This document shows positions 1 through 5,679 of a stretch of DNA of 5,915 nucleotides, piece after piece. The position numbers and the translations under genes were made by a program. Source of the DNA: Acidobacteriota bacterium (GTDB lineage: Bacteria > Acidobacteriota > Aminicenantia > UBA2199); the NCBI GenBank assembly GCA_021817755.1, contig JAKAGC010000284.1, positions 1 through 5,915 of the forward strand. Reading direction: 5' to 3'. Position 1 is the stretch's first letter; every line of letters starts with the position of its first letter. The notes under the pieces were generated by a model that saw only the letters and a program-made list of their open reading frames with translations, did not search any database and was not told the origin of the DNA.

Positions 1-8
1 TCCGATCT
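1..8. other. Probable residual Illumina adapter end
   Basis: The first eight bases, TCCGATCT, equal the 3' end of the standard Illumina TruSeq adapter (which ends GCTCTTCCGATCT). They sit exactly at the window edge. The ribD reading frame runs through them as Arg-Ser, but the recognisable RibD sequence only begins a few codons later. They are best treated as untrimmed adapter and not as genome sequence. A chance match of eight bases exactly at an end is possible but unlikely. Confidence 0.6.
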
Positions 9-629
9 TCTTGTGAGTCTCAATGGATTACAAGTGAAGAGATGCGCAATTACAGCCACAGCCTCCGTGGAGAATATTCAGCTATATTAGCAGGAGTTAA
101 TACCATTCTTAAAGATGATCCGATGTTAACTATTCGGGACAATTTCTGGAATAGTAAAAAACTAACCCGTGTTGTACTGGATACCAATAATCAGCTTATA
201 AATCATGAGTTAAAAATCTTTAAGAATAGAGATCAATTCCCACTAGTTATTTTTTCTTCCAACACTTCCAAAAACCAAGAAAAAAATCCCAATGCCGATT
301 ATCATTACTTTATTTCAACCGAACCTGGACATCCCGGTTTAAATTTACTTGAAATCCTCAAAAAATTATATGAAATGGGTATTGCATCTGTTTTAGTTGA
401 AGGTGGTGGAGCTTTAATTAATTCCTTCTTAGTATCCGGTAATTTTGATGAAATTCTTTTGTTTTCATCCTATTCACTTATCGGTGGCAAAGATAGTATT
501 CAATTACATGCTACAGGTTCAAGCGTTAAATCGCCTATAATATTTGAAAATCCGGAAATTGTTTCTTTTAAAAGCGGGTACATTTTTCAAGCAAACAAAA
601 ACCTGGGAGATGGTTTTAAAAAGGAATAG
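3..629 (+). CDS. ribD: RibD, reductase domain (5' partial)
   Basis: C-terminal part of the bifunctional riboflavin biosynthesis protein RibD. This domain is 5-amino-6-(5-phosphoribosylamino)uracil reductase, which uses NADPH to reduce the ribosyl chain in the second half of RibD's two-step reaction; it acts in the cytosol. The frame is open to the left edge, and codons before the first ATG (42) already read ESQWITSEE, a classic start of the RibD reductase domain. The real gene therefore begins outside the window and its deaminase domain is missing. Further family marks are LRGEYSAILAG, DDPMLTIR, VVLDT, and VEGGGALINSFL followed by the Ile-Gly-Gly turn. The stop TAG lies 2 bases before ribE, whose ribosome binding site (AAGGA) overlaps the ribD end, so translation is probably coupled. 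Codon 12-14 reads Cys where Gly is usual before ESQW; being next to the suspected adapter, it may be a sequencing error. Confidence 0.93.
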   Translation, partial: RSSCESQWITSEEMRNYSHSLRGEYSAILAGVNTILKDDPMLTIRDNFWNSKKLTRVVLDTNNQLINHELKIFKNRDQFPLVIFSSNTSKNQEKNPNADYHYFISTEPGHPGLNLLEILKKLYEMGIASVLVEGGGALINSFLVSGNFDEILLFSSYSLIGGKDSIQLHATGSSVKSPIIFENPEIVSFKSGYIFQANKNLGDGFKKE

Positions 630-631
630 AA

Positions 632-1288
632 ATGTTTACCGGTATTGTACTTACTCTTGGAAAACTGGTTGGACTTGAAAAGAAAAATCCAATCACACTT
701 ACACTGAACATAAGCCTTCCGCAAAATGTTAAAATCGGCGATTCGGTTAGCGTAAACGGAGCATGCTTAACTGTTATTTCAATCGAAAATAATACATATA
801 AATTCAATGTTAGCAATGAAACTTTACAATTATCTAATCTTGGAGATATTGTACGTGGAAATTTTGTAAATATAGAACTCCCTTTGACTTTAACGGATTT
901 TCTAGGAGGGCATCTGGTGAGTGGTCACCTCGACGGGGTAGCCAGAGTTAAATCAATACAAGCACACGGTCATAGTACAACATTTTCATTCATCTATCAG
1001 AATAAAGAATGGCGCAAGTTTCTTATTTATAAAGGTTCAGTTACTATAAATGGAATAAGTCTTACTATTAGTGACGTTAAAGATACTTCATTTTCGGTTG
1101 AAGTTATACCTCATACATTAGCTACCACCAATCTTCAATATATTAAGGTAGGCGAAAGAATAAATTTGGAACTTGATTTAATCGGAAAATATTTATATAA
1201 TCTAGGAATGATTGCGGGACGTTTTCCGATTACAGATCAATCAAGGAGACAGGCATTAAATATGGAATTTCCTTCCTGGAATGAATAA
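632..1288 (+). CDS. ribE: Riboflavin synthase (alpha chain)
   Basis: Cytosolic riboflavin synthase, which converts two 6,7-dimethyl-8-ribityllumazine molecules into riboflavin and a pyrimidinedione. At 218 residues it has normal length. It shows the two repeated beta-barrel halves: the first opens with MFTGIV and has GDSVSVNGACLTV (about 36-48); the second has KGSVTINGISLTIS (about 134-147) and VEVIPHTLATTNL. GGHLVSGHLDGVARV links them. Cys45, Ser143 and Asp182 line up, at a constant offset of three, with Cys48, Ser146 and Asp185 of the E. coli enzyme, so it should be active. A roughly 30-residue C-terminal tail follows the last motif (DLIGKYL), as expected for the trimerising helix region. 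The ATG start is set by AAGGA at 621-625 and by the family's MFTGI start. In E. coli this gene is called ribC; ribE is used here for the alpha-type synthase. Confidence 0.96.
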   Translation: MFTGIVLTLGKLVGLEKKNPITLTLNISLPQNVKIGDSVSVNGACLTVISIENNTYKFNVSNETLQLSNLGDIVRGNFVNIELPLTLTDFLGGHLVSGHLDGVARVKSIQAHGHSTTFSFIYQNKEWRKFLIYKGSVTINGISLTISDVKDTSFSVEVIPHTLATTNLQYIKVGERINLELDLIGKYLYNLGMIAGRFPITDQSRRQALNMEFPSWNE

Positions 1289-1317
1289 AATAAAATGATA
1301 TCTTAAGGAAAAAGAAA

Positions 1318-2541
1318 ATGACACAGAAAAATAAACATCTTATTACAGTACCTGAAGCCGTAGAATATATCAGACAAGGGAAAATGATTATAATAGTCGA
1401 CGATGAAGATAGAGAGAATGAAGGCGATTTAATGATCGCTTCCGAAAAAGTAACCCCGGAAGCAATTAATTTTATGGCAACACATGGGAAAGGATTAATA
1501 TGTGTTTCATTAACAGAAAAAAGAAGTGAAGAATTAGACTTGCCATTAATGGTTGGTGTTAATACATCTCATTATGAAACCCCCTTTACAGTTTCAGTAG
1601 ATGCTAAAGACGGGACCACGACAGGTATATCTGCATTTGACAGAGCAATCACAGTAAAAGCATTAATTGATCCAAAAACTTCCCCTTCTGATTTAGCAAG
1701 ACCAGGACATATTTTCCCTCTTCGCGCAAAAAACGGCGGAGTTCTGGTTCGAGCTGGTCAAACAGAAGCATCCCTTGATCTCTCCAAAATCGCAGGCCTC
1801 AATCCCTCAGGTGTCATTTGCGAAATCATGAAAGATGACGGTACAATGGCGCGGATGCCTGATCTGGAAAAATTTTATGAGACTTTTGGCATTCCAATCA
1901 TCACGATTGAGGAAATAATAAAATATCGAGTACAGGAAGAGGTATTGGTCGAATTGGAATCCGAAGCAGATCTGCCAACCCAATATGGTAAATTCCGTAT
2001 TAAAGCATTTGTAGATCGAATTAATAATGAAACTCATATAGCCCTTGTTTACGGTGATATCTCTACGGATGAACCGGTATTGGTCCGAGTTCACTCTCAA
2101 TGCCTAACCGGTGATACTTTCGGTTCTTTAAAATGTGACTGTGGTAAACAACTTCAAATTGCCATGGATATGATCTCTAAAGATAAAAAAGGAGTTATAT
2201 TATATCTTTTAAACCAGGAAGGCCGTGGGATTGGTCTGGTAAACAAAATTCGCGCTTATCGATTACAGGATGATGAAGGTCTCGACACTGTAGAAGCCAA
2301 CCTTAAACTTGGATTTAAAGAAGATCAACGAGATTATGGAATTGGTGCGCAAATTCTCCGTCTATTAGGACTGAAACGGCTAAGACTCTTAACCAATAAC
2401 CCTGCCAAATATATAGCTCTTTCCGGATATGGTATCGAAATTGTCGAGCGTGTTCCTATGGAAGCTGACTACGGAAAAGAAAACATTAAGTACATGAAAA
2501 CAAAAAAAGAAAAAATGGGGCATCTTTTAACTAAAGTATAG
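1318..2541 (+). CDS. ribBA: RibBA: DHBP synthase / GTP cyclohydrolase II
   Basis: Bifunctional enzyme supplying both riboflavin precursors. Residues about 8-205 are 3,4-dihydroxy-2-butanone 4-phosphate synthase, with the acidic loop [12 protein letters not shown] (27-38), [13 protein letters not shown] (98-110) and RPGHIFPL (128-135). Residues about 206-407 are GTP cyclohydrolase II, with the zinc ligands Cys262, Cys273 and Cys275, QEGRGIGL (300-307), Tyr314, LDTVEAN and [12 protein letters not shown]; Arg338 corresponds to the catalytic Arg of E. coli RibA. The length of 407 residues is typical and both domains look intact. One departure is GQTEA at 147-151, where E. coli and B. subtilis synthases have GHTEA with an active-site His. 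The start is supported by AAGGAA at 1305-1310. The gene lies 29 bases after ribE, in the same operon. No ribH follows. Confidence 0.96.
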   Translation: MTQKNKHLITVPEAVEYIRQGKMIIIVDDEDRENEGDLMIASEKVTPEAINFMATHGKGLICVSLTEKRSEELDLPLMVGVNTSHYETPFTVSVDAKDGTTTGISAFDRAITVKALIDPKTSPSDLARPGHIFPLRAKNGGVLVRAGQTEASLDLSKIAGLNPSGVICEIMKDDGTMARMPDLEKFYETFGIPIITIEEIIKYRVQEEVLVELESEADLPTQYGKFRIKAFVDRINNETHIALVYGDISTDEPVLVRVHSQCLTGDTFGSLKCDCGKQLQIAMDMISKDKKGVILYLLNQEGRGIGLVNKIRAYRLQDDEGLDTVEANLKLGFKEDQRDYGIGAQILRLLGLKRLRLLTNNPAKYIALSGYGIEIVERVPMEADYGKENIKYMKTKKEKMGHLLTKV

Positions 2542-2568
2542 CAACTAAATTGTTTTTAAGATATTTGA

Positions 2569-2606
2569 GTAAGGAATACCGGTATAATATGTATGGTATT
2601 TCTTAC
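2569..2606 (+). promoter_or_regulatory. 12-bp inverted repeat before the protease gene
   Basis: GTAAGGAATACC (2569-2580) pairs with GGTATTTCTTAC (2595-2606): 12 pairs with one G-U and a 14-base loop. The right arm ends immediately before the Shine-Dalgarno sequence AGGGAGG (2607-2613) of the ATG at 2618. A perfect -10 hexamer, TATAAT, lies in the loop (2583-2588) and overlaps the palindrome ATACCGGTAT (2576-2585), but no convincing -35 is found 16-18 bases upstream. The element could be an RNA hairpin next to the ribosome binding site, or a DNA operator over a weak promoter. No T-run follows, so it is not an ordinary terminator for the rib operon. Confidence 0.5.
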
Positions 2607-2617
2607 AGGGAGGAATA

Positions 2618-2722
2618 ATGAGATTTATTAAGGAAGATTATGTCAACTCCCGGTAAAGACGAAACCGATTTTTTATTCTTATTAGCATAATTATAATTAT
2701 CGGAATTTTCATTTTTGTTAAG
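2618..2722 (+). other. In-frame N-terminal leader of the protease, cut by TAA
   Basis: An ATG at 2618, four bases after GGAGG (2609-2613), is in frame with the protease that follows. It encodes MRFIKEDYVNSR, then TAA (2654-2656), then RRNRFFILIS followed by an Ile/Phe/Val-rich stretch ending in VK directly before the ATG at 2723. The part after TAA is a textbook signal anchor: positive residues (RRNR), then about 17 hydrophobic residues. Between the TAA and 2723 there is no ATG, GTG or TTG in frame. An intact protein would be about 539 residues, tethered in the inner membrane with the protease outside. One base change at the TAA (for example to AAA) would join the two parts. It may be a sequencing error, a nonsense mutation, or a recoding site (a second short frame starts at 2640). 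Confidence 0.6.
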
Positions 2723-4237
2723 ATGTCCGATAAACCAGGTGAAGAAAAAAACGAACCCCAAACTCCTATCAATTCCGGAATAACACCTCAGACAGTTTCC
2801 TCCCAACAAGAAGCAAAAATAAAGGATTTGCCCGCTTTAATTTCAATGACTAGAAAATCAATAGGATTAATAAAAACCTATGACCGTGAAAATAATCCTA
2901 TTGCAGTAGGAACAGGATTTTTTGTTTCGGGTAACGGTAGAATGATTACTAACCGGCATGTGTTCCAGGATTCGGATCACGCCGAGGTACAATGTCAAAG
3001 TGGTAAATTTCCGGTCCAAGGAGTTATAGCAGAAGACTCCAATTACGACATTGTACTTTTATCTATCGATATGGGTGATAAGACTGTTACACCATTAAAA
3101 TTTAACAATGATTTCCCACAAGTCGGAGAAAAAGTTGTTGTTATCGGAAACCCAATGGGACTTGAAGCAACTGTTTCCGATGGATTGGTTTCTGCTATTC
3201 GTGAAATTGATCCTTATGGTAGAGTAATCCAGATTACCTGTCCTATTTCCCCTGGATCTAGCGGAAGCCCGATACTAAATTTAAAGGGTGAAGTTCTTGG
3301 CGTTGCTACATTTCAATTACAAGAGGGACAAAATCTTAATTTTGCCATTCCAATTATGCGAGCCCGCCCTTTAGTAGCTCAAAAAGGGAAATTGGATTCT
3401 ATAACAAAAATTAATTTCGGAGGCTCTACTTTAGTTGATTCCGTTGCTGATCCTTTTGAAAAAGGTAGAATTTTAGTTGATAGAAAGGAATACGCCGGCG
3501 CAATTAATTTTTTCAAACAAGCAACCCAGAAAAACCCTTCGAATGCAGAAGCATATTACTATCTTGGTTTATGCTATAAAGAAATTCATTCCTACTTCGA
3601 CGCAGTTGCTCCTCTAAAAAAAGCCATTGAACTCGATTCAAGTTACGCTGAAGCTTATTGTCAGCTCGGTATTACACATACATTCCTTAACCAACAAACA
3701 GAAGCTATTTCAGCACTTCATCGAGCAATAGAATTGAAACCCGATTATGATGAAGCAATGCTTCATCTTGGAATTGCCTATTTTTCGAATAAACAATATG
3801 ATGCCTCAATTAAGGTGCTTGAACGAGCTCTCTCTATTTACCCCAATAACGATCAAGCTTATTTATTTTTGGGGCATAATTATATACGAACCGAACAATA
3901 CGAAAAAGCAATTCGAGTTTACAAGGAACATCTTGAAATCAAAGATGATTCAATAGAAGGATACCTCGGTCTAGGTTTTGCTTACGCAGGAGTTGAAAAC
4001 TGGAAACTGGCAATCGTTACTCTTAATAAAGCAATTGTTATCGATCCTCAGAGACCGGAAGCCCACTACTTACTTGGTTTCATGCATCTTGGAAATGATG
4101 ATCTCGAATCCGCGCAATTGGAACTCAGGATTCTTCAAAATATTAAAAATGCCAATAAATTCGCAAGTGATCTTTCTAGTGCAATAAGCAATTACCGCTA
4201 TTATAAACAAAAATCCCAATACCGATATCAATACTAA
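2723..4237 (+). CDS. HtrA-like trypsin protease with C-terminal TPR repeats
   Basis: A chymotrypsin-fold serine protease of the HtrA/Deg kind (residues about 35-225) followed by TPR repeats. The catalytic triad is visible as His79 in TNRHV, Asp109 in NYDIVLL and Ser180 in PGSSGSP. IGNPMG (141-146) and NFAIP (206-210) are further Deg-family marks. From about 244 to the end come roughly seven TPR units; those starting at 276, 310, 344, 378, 412 and 446 are exactly 34 residues apart, with typical YxxLGxxY and A-x-x-x-x-x-x-A-I-x-x-x-P patterns. PDZ domains are absent, so the TPR array probably takes over substrate or partner binding. Residues 1-34 are a polar linker. ATG 2723 has no Shine-Dalgarno sequence, and a membrane anchor is encoded in frame just before it, so the natural start is probably 2618, behind a TAA. 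As written, the product would lack its anchor. The physiological substrate is unknown. Confidence 0.85.
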   Translation: MSDKPGEEKNEPQTPINSGITPQTVSSQQEAKIKDLPALISMTRKSIGLIKTYDRENNPIAVGTGFFVSGNGRMITNRHVFQDSDHAEVQCQSGKFPVQGVIAEDSNYDIVLLSIDMGDKTVTPLKFNNDFPQVGEKVVVIGNPMGLEATVSDGLVSAIREIDPYGRVIQITCPISPGSSGSPILNLKGEVLGVATFQLQEGQNLNFAIPIMRARPLVAQKGKLDSITKINFGGSTLVDSVADPFEKGRILVDRKEYAGAINFFKQATQKNPSNAEAYYYLGLCYKEIHSYFDAVAPLKKAIELDSSYAEAYCQLGITHTFLNQQTEAISALHRAIELKPDYDEAMLHLGIAYFSNKQYDASIKVLERALSIYPNNDQAYLFLGHNYIRTEQYEKAIRVYKEHLEIKDDSIEGYLGLGFAYAGVENWKLAIVTLNKAIVIDPQRPEAHYLLGFMHLGNDDLESAQLELRILQNIKNANKFASDLSSAISNYRYYKQKSQYRYQY

Positions 4238-4526
4238 TATAGCATATCCATAATATAAATGGGATTTTCCAAACCAATTATTCGGCTATTCCATATTATC
4301 AAATAGTTTTCGTTTAATAAATATTCCCCAAAACGCTTTATAATAAACATTATATAGCATTCATCTCTTTCAAAATTCCAATAAAACCTTTCTCCCACAA
4401 AAAATCTATTAATATCACACTAATAAATAAGATATTTGTAAACTGGAAACGACCGACCTTAAATAGCAAAACATATATTTGATAATAACGTACTAAGATA
4501 AAATTAATAAAAAAGTAATCAGATAG

Positions 4527-4560
4527 TTGACAAATTTTTAAACTTGAATTATTATATTTG
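4527..4560 (+). promoter_or_regulatory. Sigma-70-type promoter for the two Hsp20 genes
   Basis: A consensus -35, TTGACA (4527-4532), is followed after exactly 17 bases by TATTAT (4550-4555), which is five of six to the -10 consensus. Transcription would start near 4562 and leave a leader of about 60 bases before the ATG at 4623. The overlapping TATATTTG (4553-4560) also fits the TAnnTTTG element of Bacteroidota promoters. No sigma-32 pattern (CTTGAAA with CCCCAT) is present, so heat control, if any, would come from a repressor or from the leader RNA. Confidence 0.6.
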
Positions 4561-4578
4561 TGTCAATGAGATTTGACA
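4561..4578. promoter_or_regulatory. Candidate operator TGTCAA-N6-TTGACA
   Basis: TGTCAA (4561-4566) and TTGACA (4573-4578) form a perfect 6-base inverted repeat with a 6-base spacer, lying over the predicted transcription start. The -35 box (4527-4532) is a third copy of the same half-site. The position suits a repressor that blocks initiation. It matches neither CIRCE (TTAGCACTC/GAGTGCTAA) nor the HspR HAIR site. Six-base arms in AT-rich DNA could be chance, so this stays a candidate. Confidence 0.35.
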
Positions 4579-4595
4579 GATAAAAAAATTAAAGA

Positions 4596-4622
4596 GTTAC
4601 CAATAGATAATGGAGGTGTAAC
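4596..4622 (+). promoter_or_regulatory. Possible RNA-thermometer hairpin over the Hsp20 ribosome binding site
   Basis: In the leader RNA, GUUACC (4596-4601) can pair with GGU-(GU)-AAC (4615-4622) as six base pairs with a two-base bulge and a 13-base loop. This covers part of the Shine-Dalgarno sequence GGAGGTG (4612-4618) and reaches the base before the ATG. A short, bulged, weak stem masking the ribosome binding site of a small heat-shock gene is how ROSE-type RNA thermometers work. The stem is weak and the assignment rests on pairing and context only. Confidence 0.3.
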
Positions 4623-5060
4623 ATGACTATATTCAGATGGTCACCGATGCAAGACCGAGACAAAAAAGCCCCTTATTATGGCAATTATTATAATGAAGAC
4701 GAATGTGACTGCGGATGCGATACTTTTGACTCCTGGAATCCATCCACGGATATTTACAACACCAAAGATAGTTTGGTTTTCTTAGTAGAGTTACCCGGTG
4801 TAAGCAAAGAAGAAGTAAATATTGAAATTAAAGAAGGTATTCTTGTTATTAGTGGACACAGAAAGCGGGAAAGCGAATACGAAAACGCTAAAATCTACAC
4901 GAATGAACGTTGTAATGGGAAATTTTACCGGGCATTCCGATTACCAAAAGATATAGATTCAGAAAAAGTAGAAGCAACCATGAAAGATGGTATATTGGAA
5001 CTTAAGCTTGGAAAACATGAAGAACAAAAGCCAAAGCAAATCAAGATTGATGTTCAATAA
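4623..5060 (+). CDS. Small heat-shock protein (Hsp20) with CxCxC cluster
   Basis: A 145-residue ATP-independent holdase chaperone of the alpha-crystallin/Hsp20 family, expected in the cytosol as oligomers that bind unfolding proteins. The alpha-crystallin domain spans about residues 37-131: STDIYNTKDSLVF, VELPGVSKEEVNIEI, FRLPKDIDSEKVEATM and the signature KDGILELKL. A C-terminal I-x-I anchor (Ile140-Lys-Ile142) is present. The N-terminal arm is odd. It lacks the usual amphipathic helix seen in the neighbour and instead holds tyrosines, acidic residues and Cys28, Cys30 and Cys32 in ECDCGCD; Cys97 lies in the domain. Such a cluster could bind metal or sense oxidation (inference). The start is set by GGAGGTG at 4612-4618. 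It is the first gene of a two-gene unit with the next Hsp20, 39 bases downstream. Confidence 0.93.
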   Translation: MTIFRWSPMQDRDKKAPYYGNYYNEDECDCGCDTFDSWNPSTDIYNTKDSLVFLVELPGVSKEEVNIEIKEGILVISGHRKRESEYENAKIYTNERCNGKFYRAFRLPKDIDSEKVEATMKDGILELKLGKHEEQKPKQIKIDVQ

Positions 5061-5099
5061 AATTTAGAATAATTAATAAAAAAAAATAGGAGGTATAAA

Positions 5100-5546
5100 A
5101 TGACAATATCACGTTGGAAACCCTTTGGAGACATCGTCTCTTTGCATGACAGAGTAAACCGTTTATTCGAGGATGAATTCTTGAGAGAAAAACCGAAGAA
5201 TTCCGGTTCTTTCGATTCCTGGTACCCCACAACAGATATTCTCGAAACCAAAGACGAATATGTATTTAAAATGGAAGTCCCAGGATTAAAAAAAGATGAG
5301 ATAAATGTGGAATTTCACAACAATATACTAACCATTCGCGGTGAAAAGAAAGAGAATGTGGAAATTAAAAAAGAAGATTATCACAGGATCGAAAGTTTTA
5401 CCGGAAGCTTTTCCCGGTCTTTCACATTACCGAAAAACGTAGACACGGAAAAAATCAATGCTTCCATGAAAGACGGCATCCTTGAGTTAAAGATTGCCAA
5501 AGCAGAAGAAATGAAAGCAAAAGCGATTCCTATCAACGTTAGATAA
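5100..5546 (+). CDS. Small heat-shock protein (Hsp20), second tandem copy
   Basis: A 148-residue Hsp20 chaperone and tandem paralogue of the gene before it; both share FDSW, TDI-x-x-TKD and MKDGILELK. The N-terminal arm is the conventional kind, an amphipathic helix (about residues 11-28, DIVSLHDRVNRLFEDEF) seen in many bacterial class A small heat-shock proteins. The alpha-crystallin domain covers about 40-133 and the C-terminal anchor is Ile143-Pro-Ile145. It has no cysteine, in contrast to its neighbour's four. The start is supported by a strong AGGAGGT (5088-5094), five bases before the ATG. With no promoter evident in the 39-base gap, it is probably co-transcribed with the first copy. 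The two may form mixed oligomers with divided roles, as IbpA and IbpB do in E. coli; that is inference. Confidence 0.95.
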   Translation: MTISRWKPFGDIVSLHDRVNRLFEDEFLREKPKNSGSFDSWYPTTDILETKDEYVFKMEVPGLKKDEINVEFHNNILTIRGEKKENVEIKKEDYHRIESFTGSFSRSFTLPKNVDTEKINASMKDGILELKIAKAEEMKAKAIPINVR

Positions 5547-5556
5547 TTAATTCAAT

Positions 5557-5600
5557 GGGGCGGCCAGGGGGCTTTTTTAAAAAGCCGCCCCCTGGACCCC
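5557..5600. repeat. GC-rich nested hairpin, REP-like or terminator-like
   Basis: A GC-rich block in AT-rich DNA folds as a nested hairpin. GGGG (5557-5560) pairs with CCCC (5597-5600), CCAGGGGG (5564-5571) with CCCCCTGG (5588-5595), and CTTTTT (5572-5577) with AAAAAG (5579-5584), with small bulges CGG, A and CCG. An alternative pairing is GGGGCGGC (5557-5564) with GCCGCCCC (5584-5591). It lies between convergent genes, where a two-way terminator would be expected, but no T-run follows it on either strand. Its composition is more like a dispersed palindromic element; one copy cannot decide this. Confidence 0.65.
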
Positions 5601-5636
5601 CGAAAAATTTCTATTCCAAAAACATTAAAATCAGAT

Positions 5637-5679
5637 AAAAAAATATCCCCAATAATACTATAATAATCAGGATATCTTT
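5637..5679 (-). terminator. Intrinsic terminator of the minus-strand gene
   Basis: Read on the minus strand, AAAGATATCC is followed by a 21-base loop, then GGATATTTTT: ten pairs with one G-U, running into a tract of seven T. The hairpin begins within the stop codon of the minus-strand reading frame (5678-5680). The position and T-tract fit a factor-independent terminator, although the stem is AT-rich and the loop long. Confidence 0.45.

Larger units (their letters stand above)
4238..4622. other. AT-rich intergenic region before the heat-shock genes
   Basis: This 385-base stretch has no supported gene. Its right end (4527-4622) holds the promoter, inverted repeats and ribosome binding site of the small heat-shock genes, listed separately. 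No clear terminator for the protease gene was found. On the minus strand a frame of about 70 codons (4350-4562) stays open, and another of about 60 codons ends at 4234. Neither has an ATG with a ribosome binding site at a sensible place, and the first runs into the heat-shock promoter. Their Ile/Phe/Leu-rich translations are what A-rich DNA gives on the opposite strand, so they are not annotated as genes. Confidence 0.6.

Noticed and set aside
42..44. ATG at 42 as the start of a short complete RibD-like gene
   Set aside because: Codons before it already encode the conserved ESQWITSEE of the reductase domain, and no ribosome binding site is present. The gene is truncated by the window edge.
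616..816. Minus-strand frames inside ribE, inside ribBA (1807-2100), at the protease start (2603-2809) and over the Hsp20 gap (5041-5251)
   Set aside because: They lie opposite well-conserved genes, have no family motifs, and are shadows of the coding frames.
2654..2656. Recoded stop codons (TAA or TGA read as an amino acid)
   Set aside because: TAA and TAG end the intact genes here, and no intact gene contains an in-frame TGA. The code looks standard, so error or mutation is simpler.
4234..4350. Minus-strand 38-residue frame starting with ATG at 4350
   Set aside because: No ribosome binding site at proper distance, overlaps the 3' end of the protease gene, and no recognisable motif.
4350..4562. 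Minus-strand open frame of about 70 codons, hydrophobic translation ending FLWEKGFIGILKEMNAI
   Set aside because: No ATG, GTG or TTG with a ribosome binding site near its beginning, and it overlaps the heat-shock promoter. The Ile/Phe/Leu content follows from A-rich DNA. It could be a gene remnant, but nothing supports it.
4573..4578. Second TTGACA as the -35 of another promoter
   Set aside because: No -10-like hexamer at 16-18 bases downstream.
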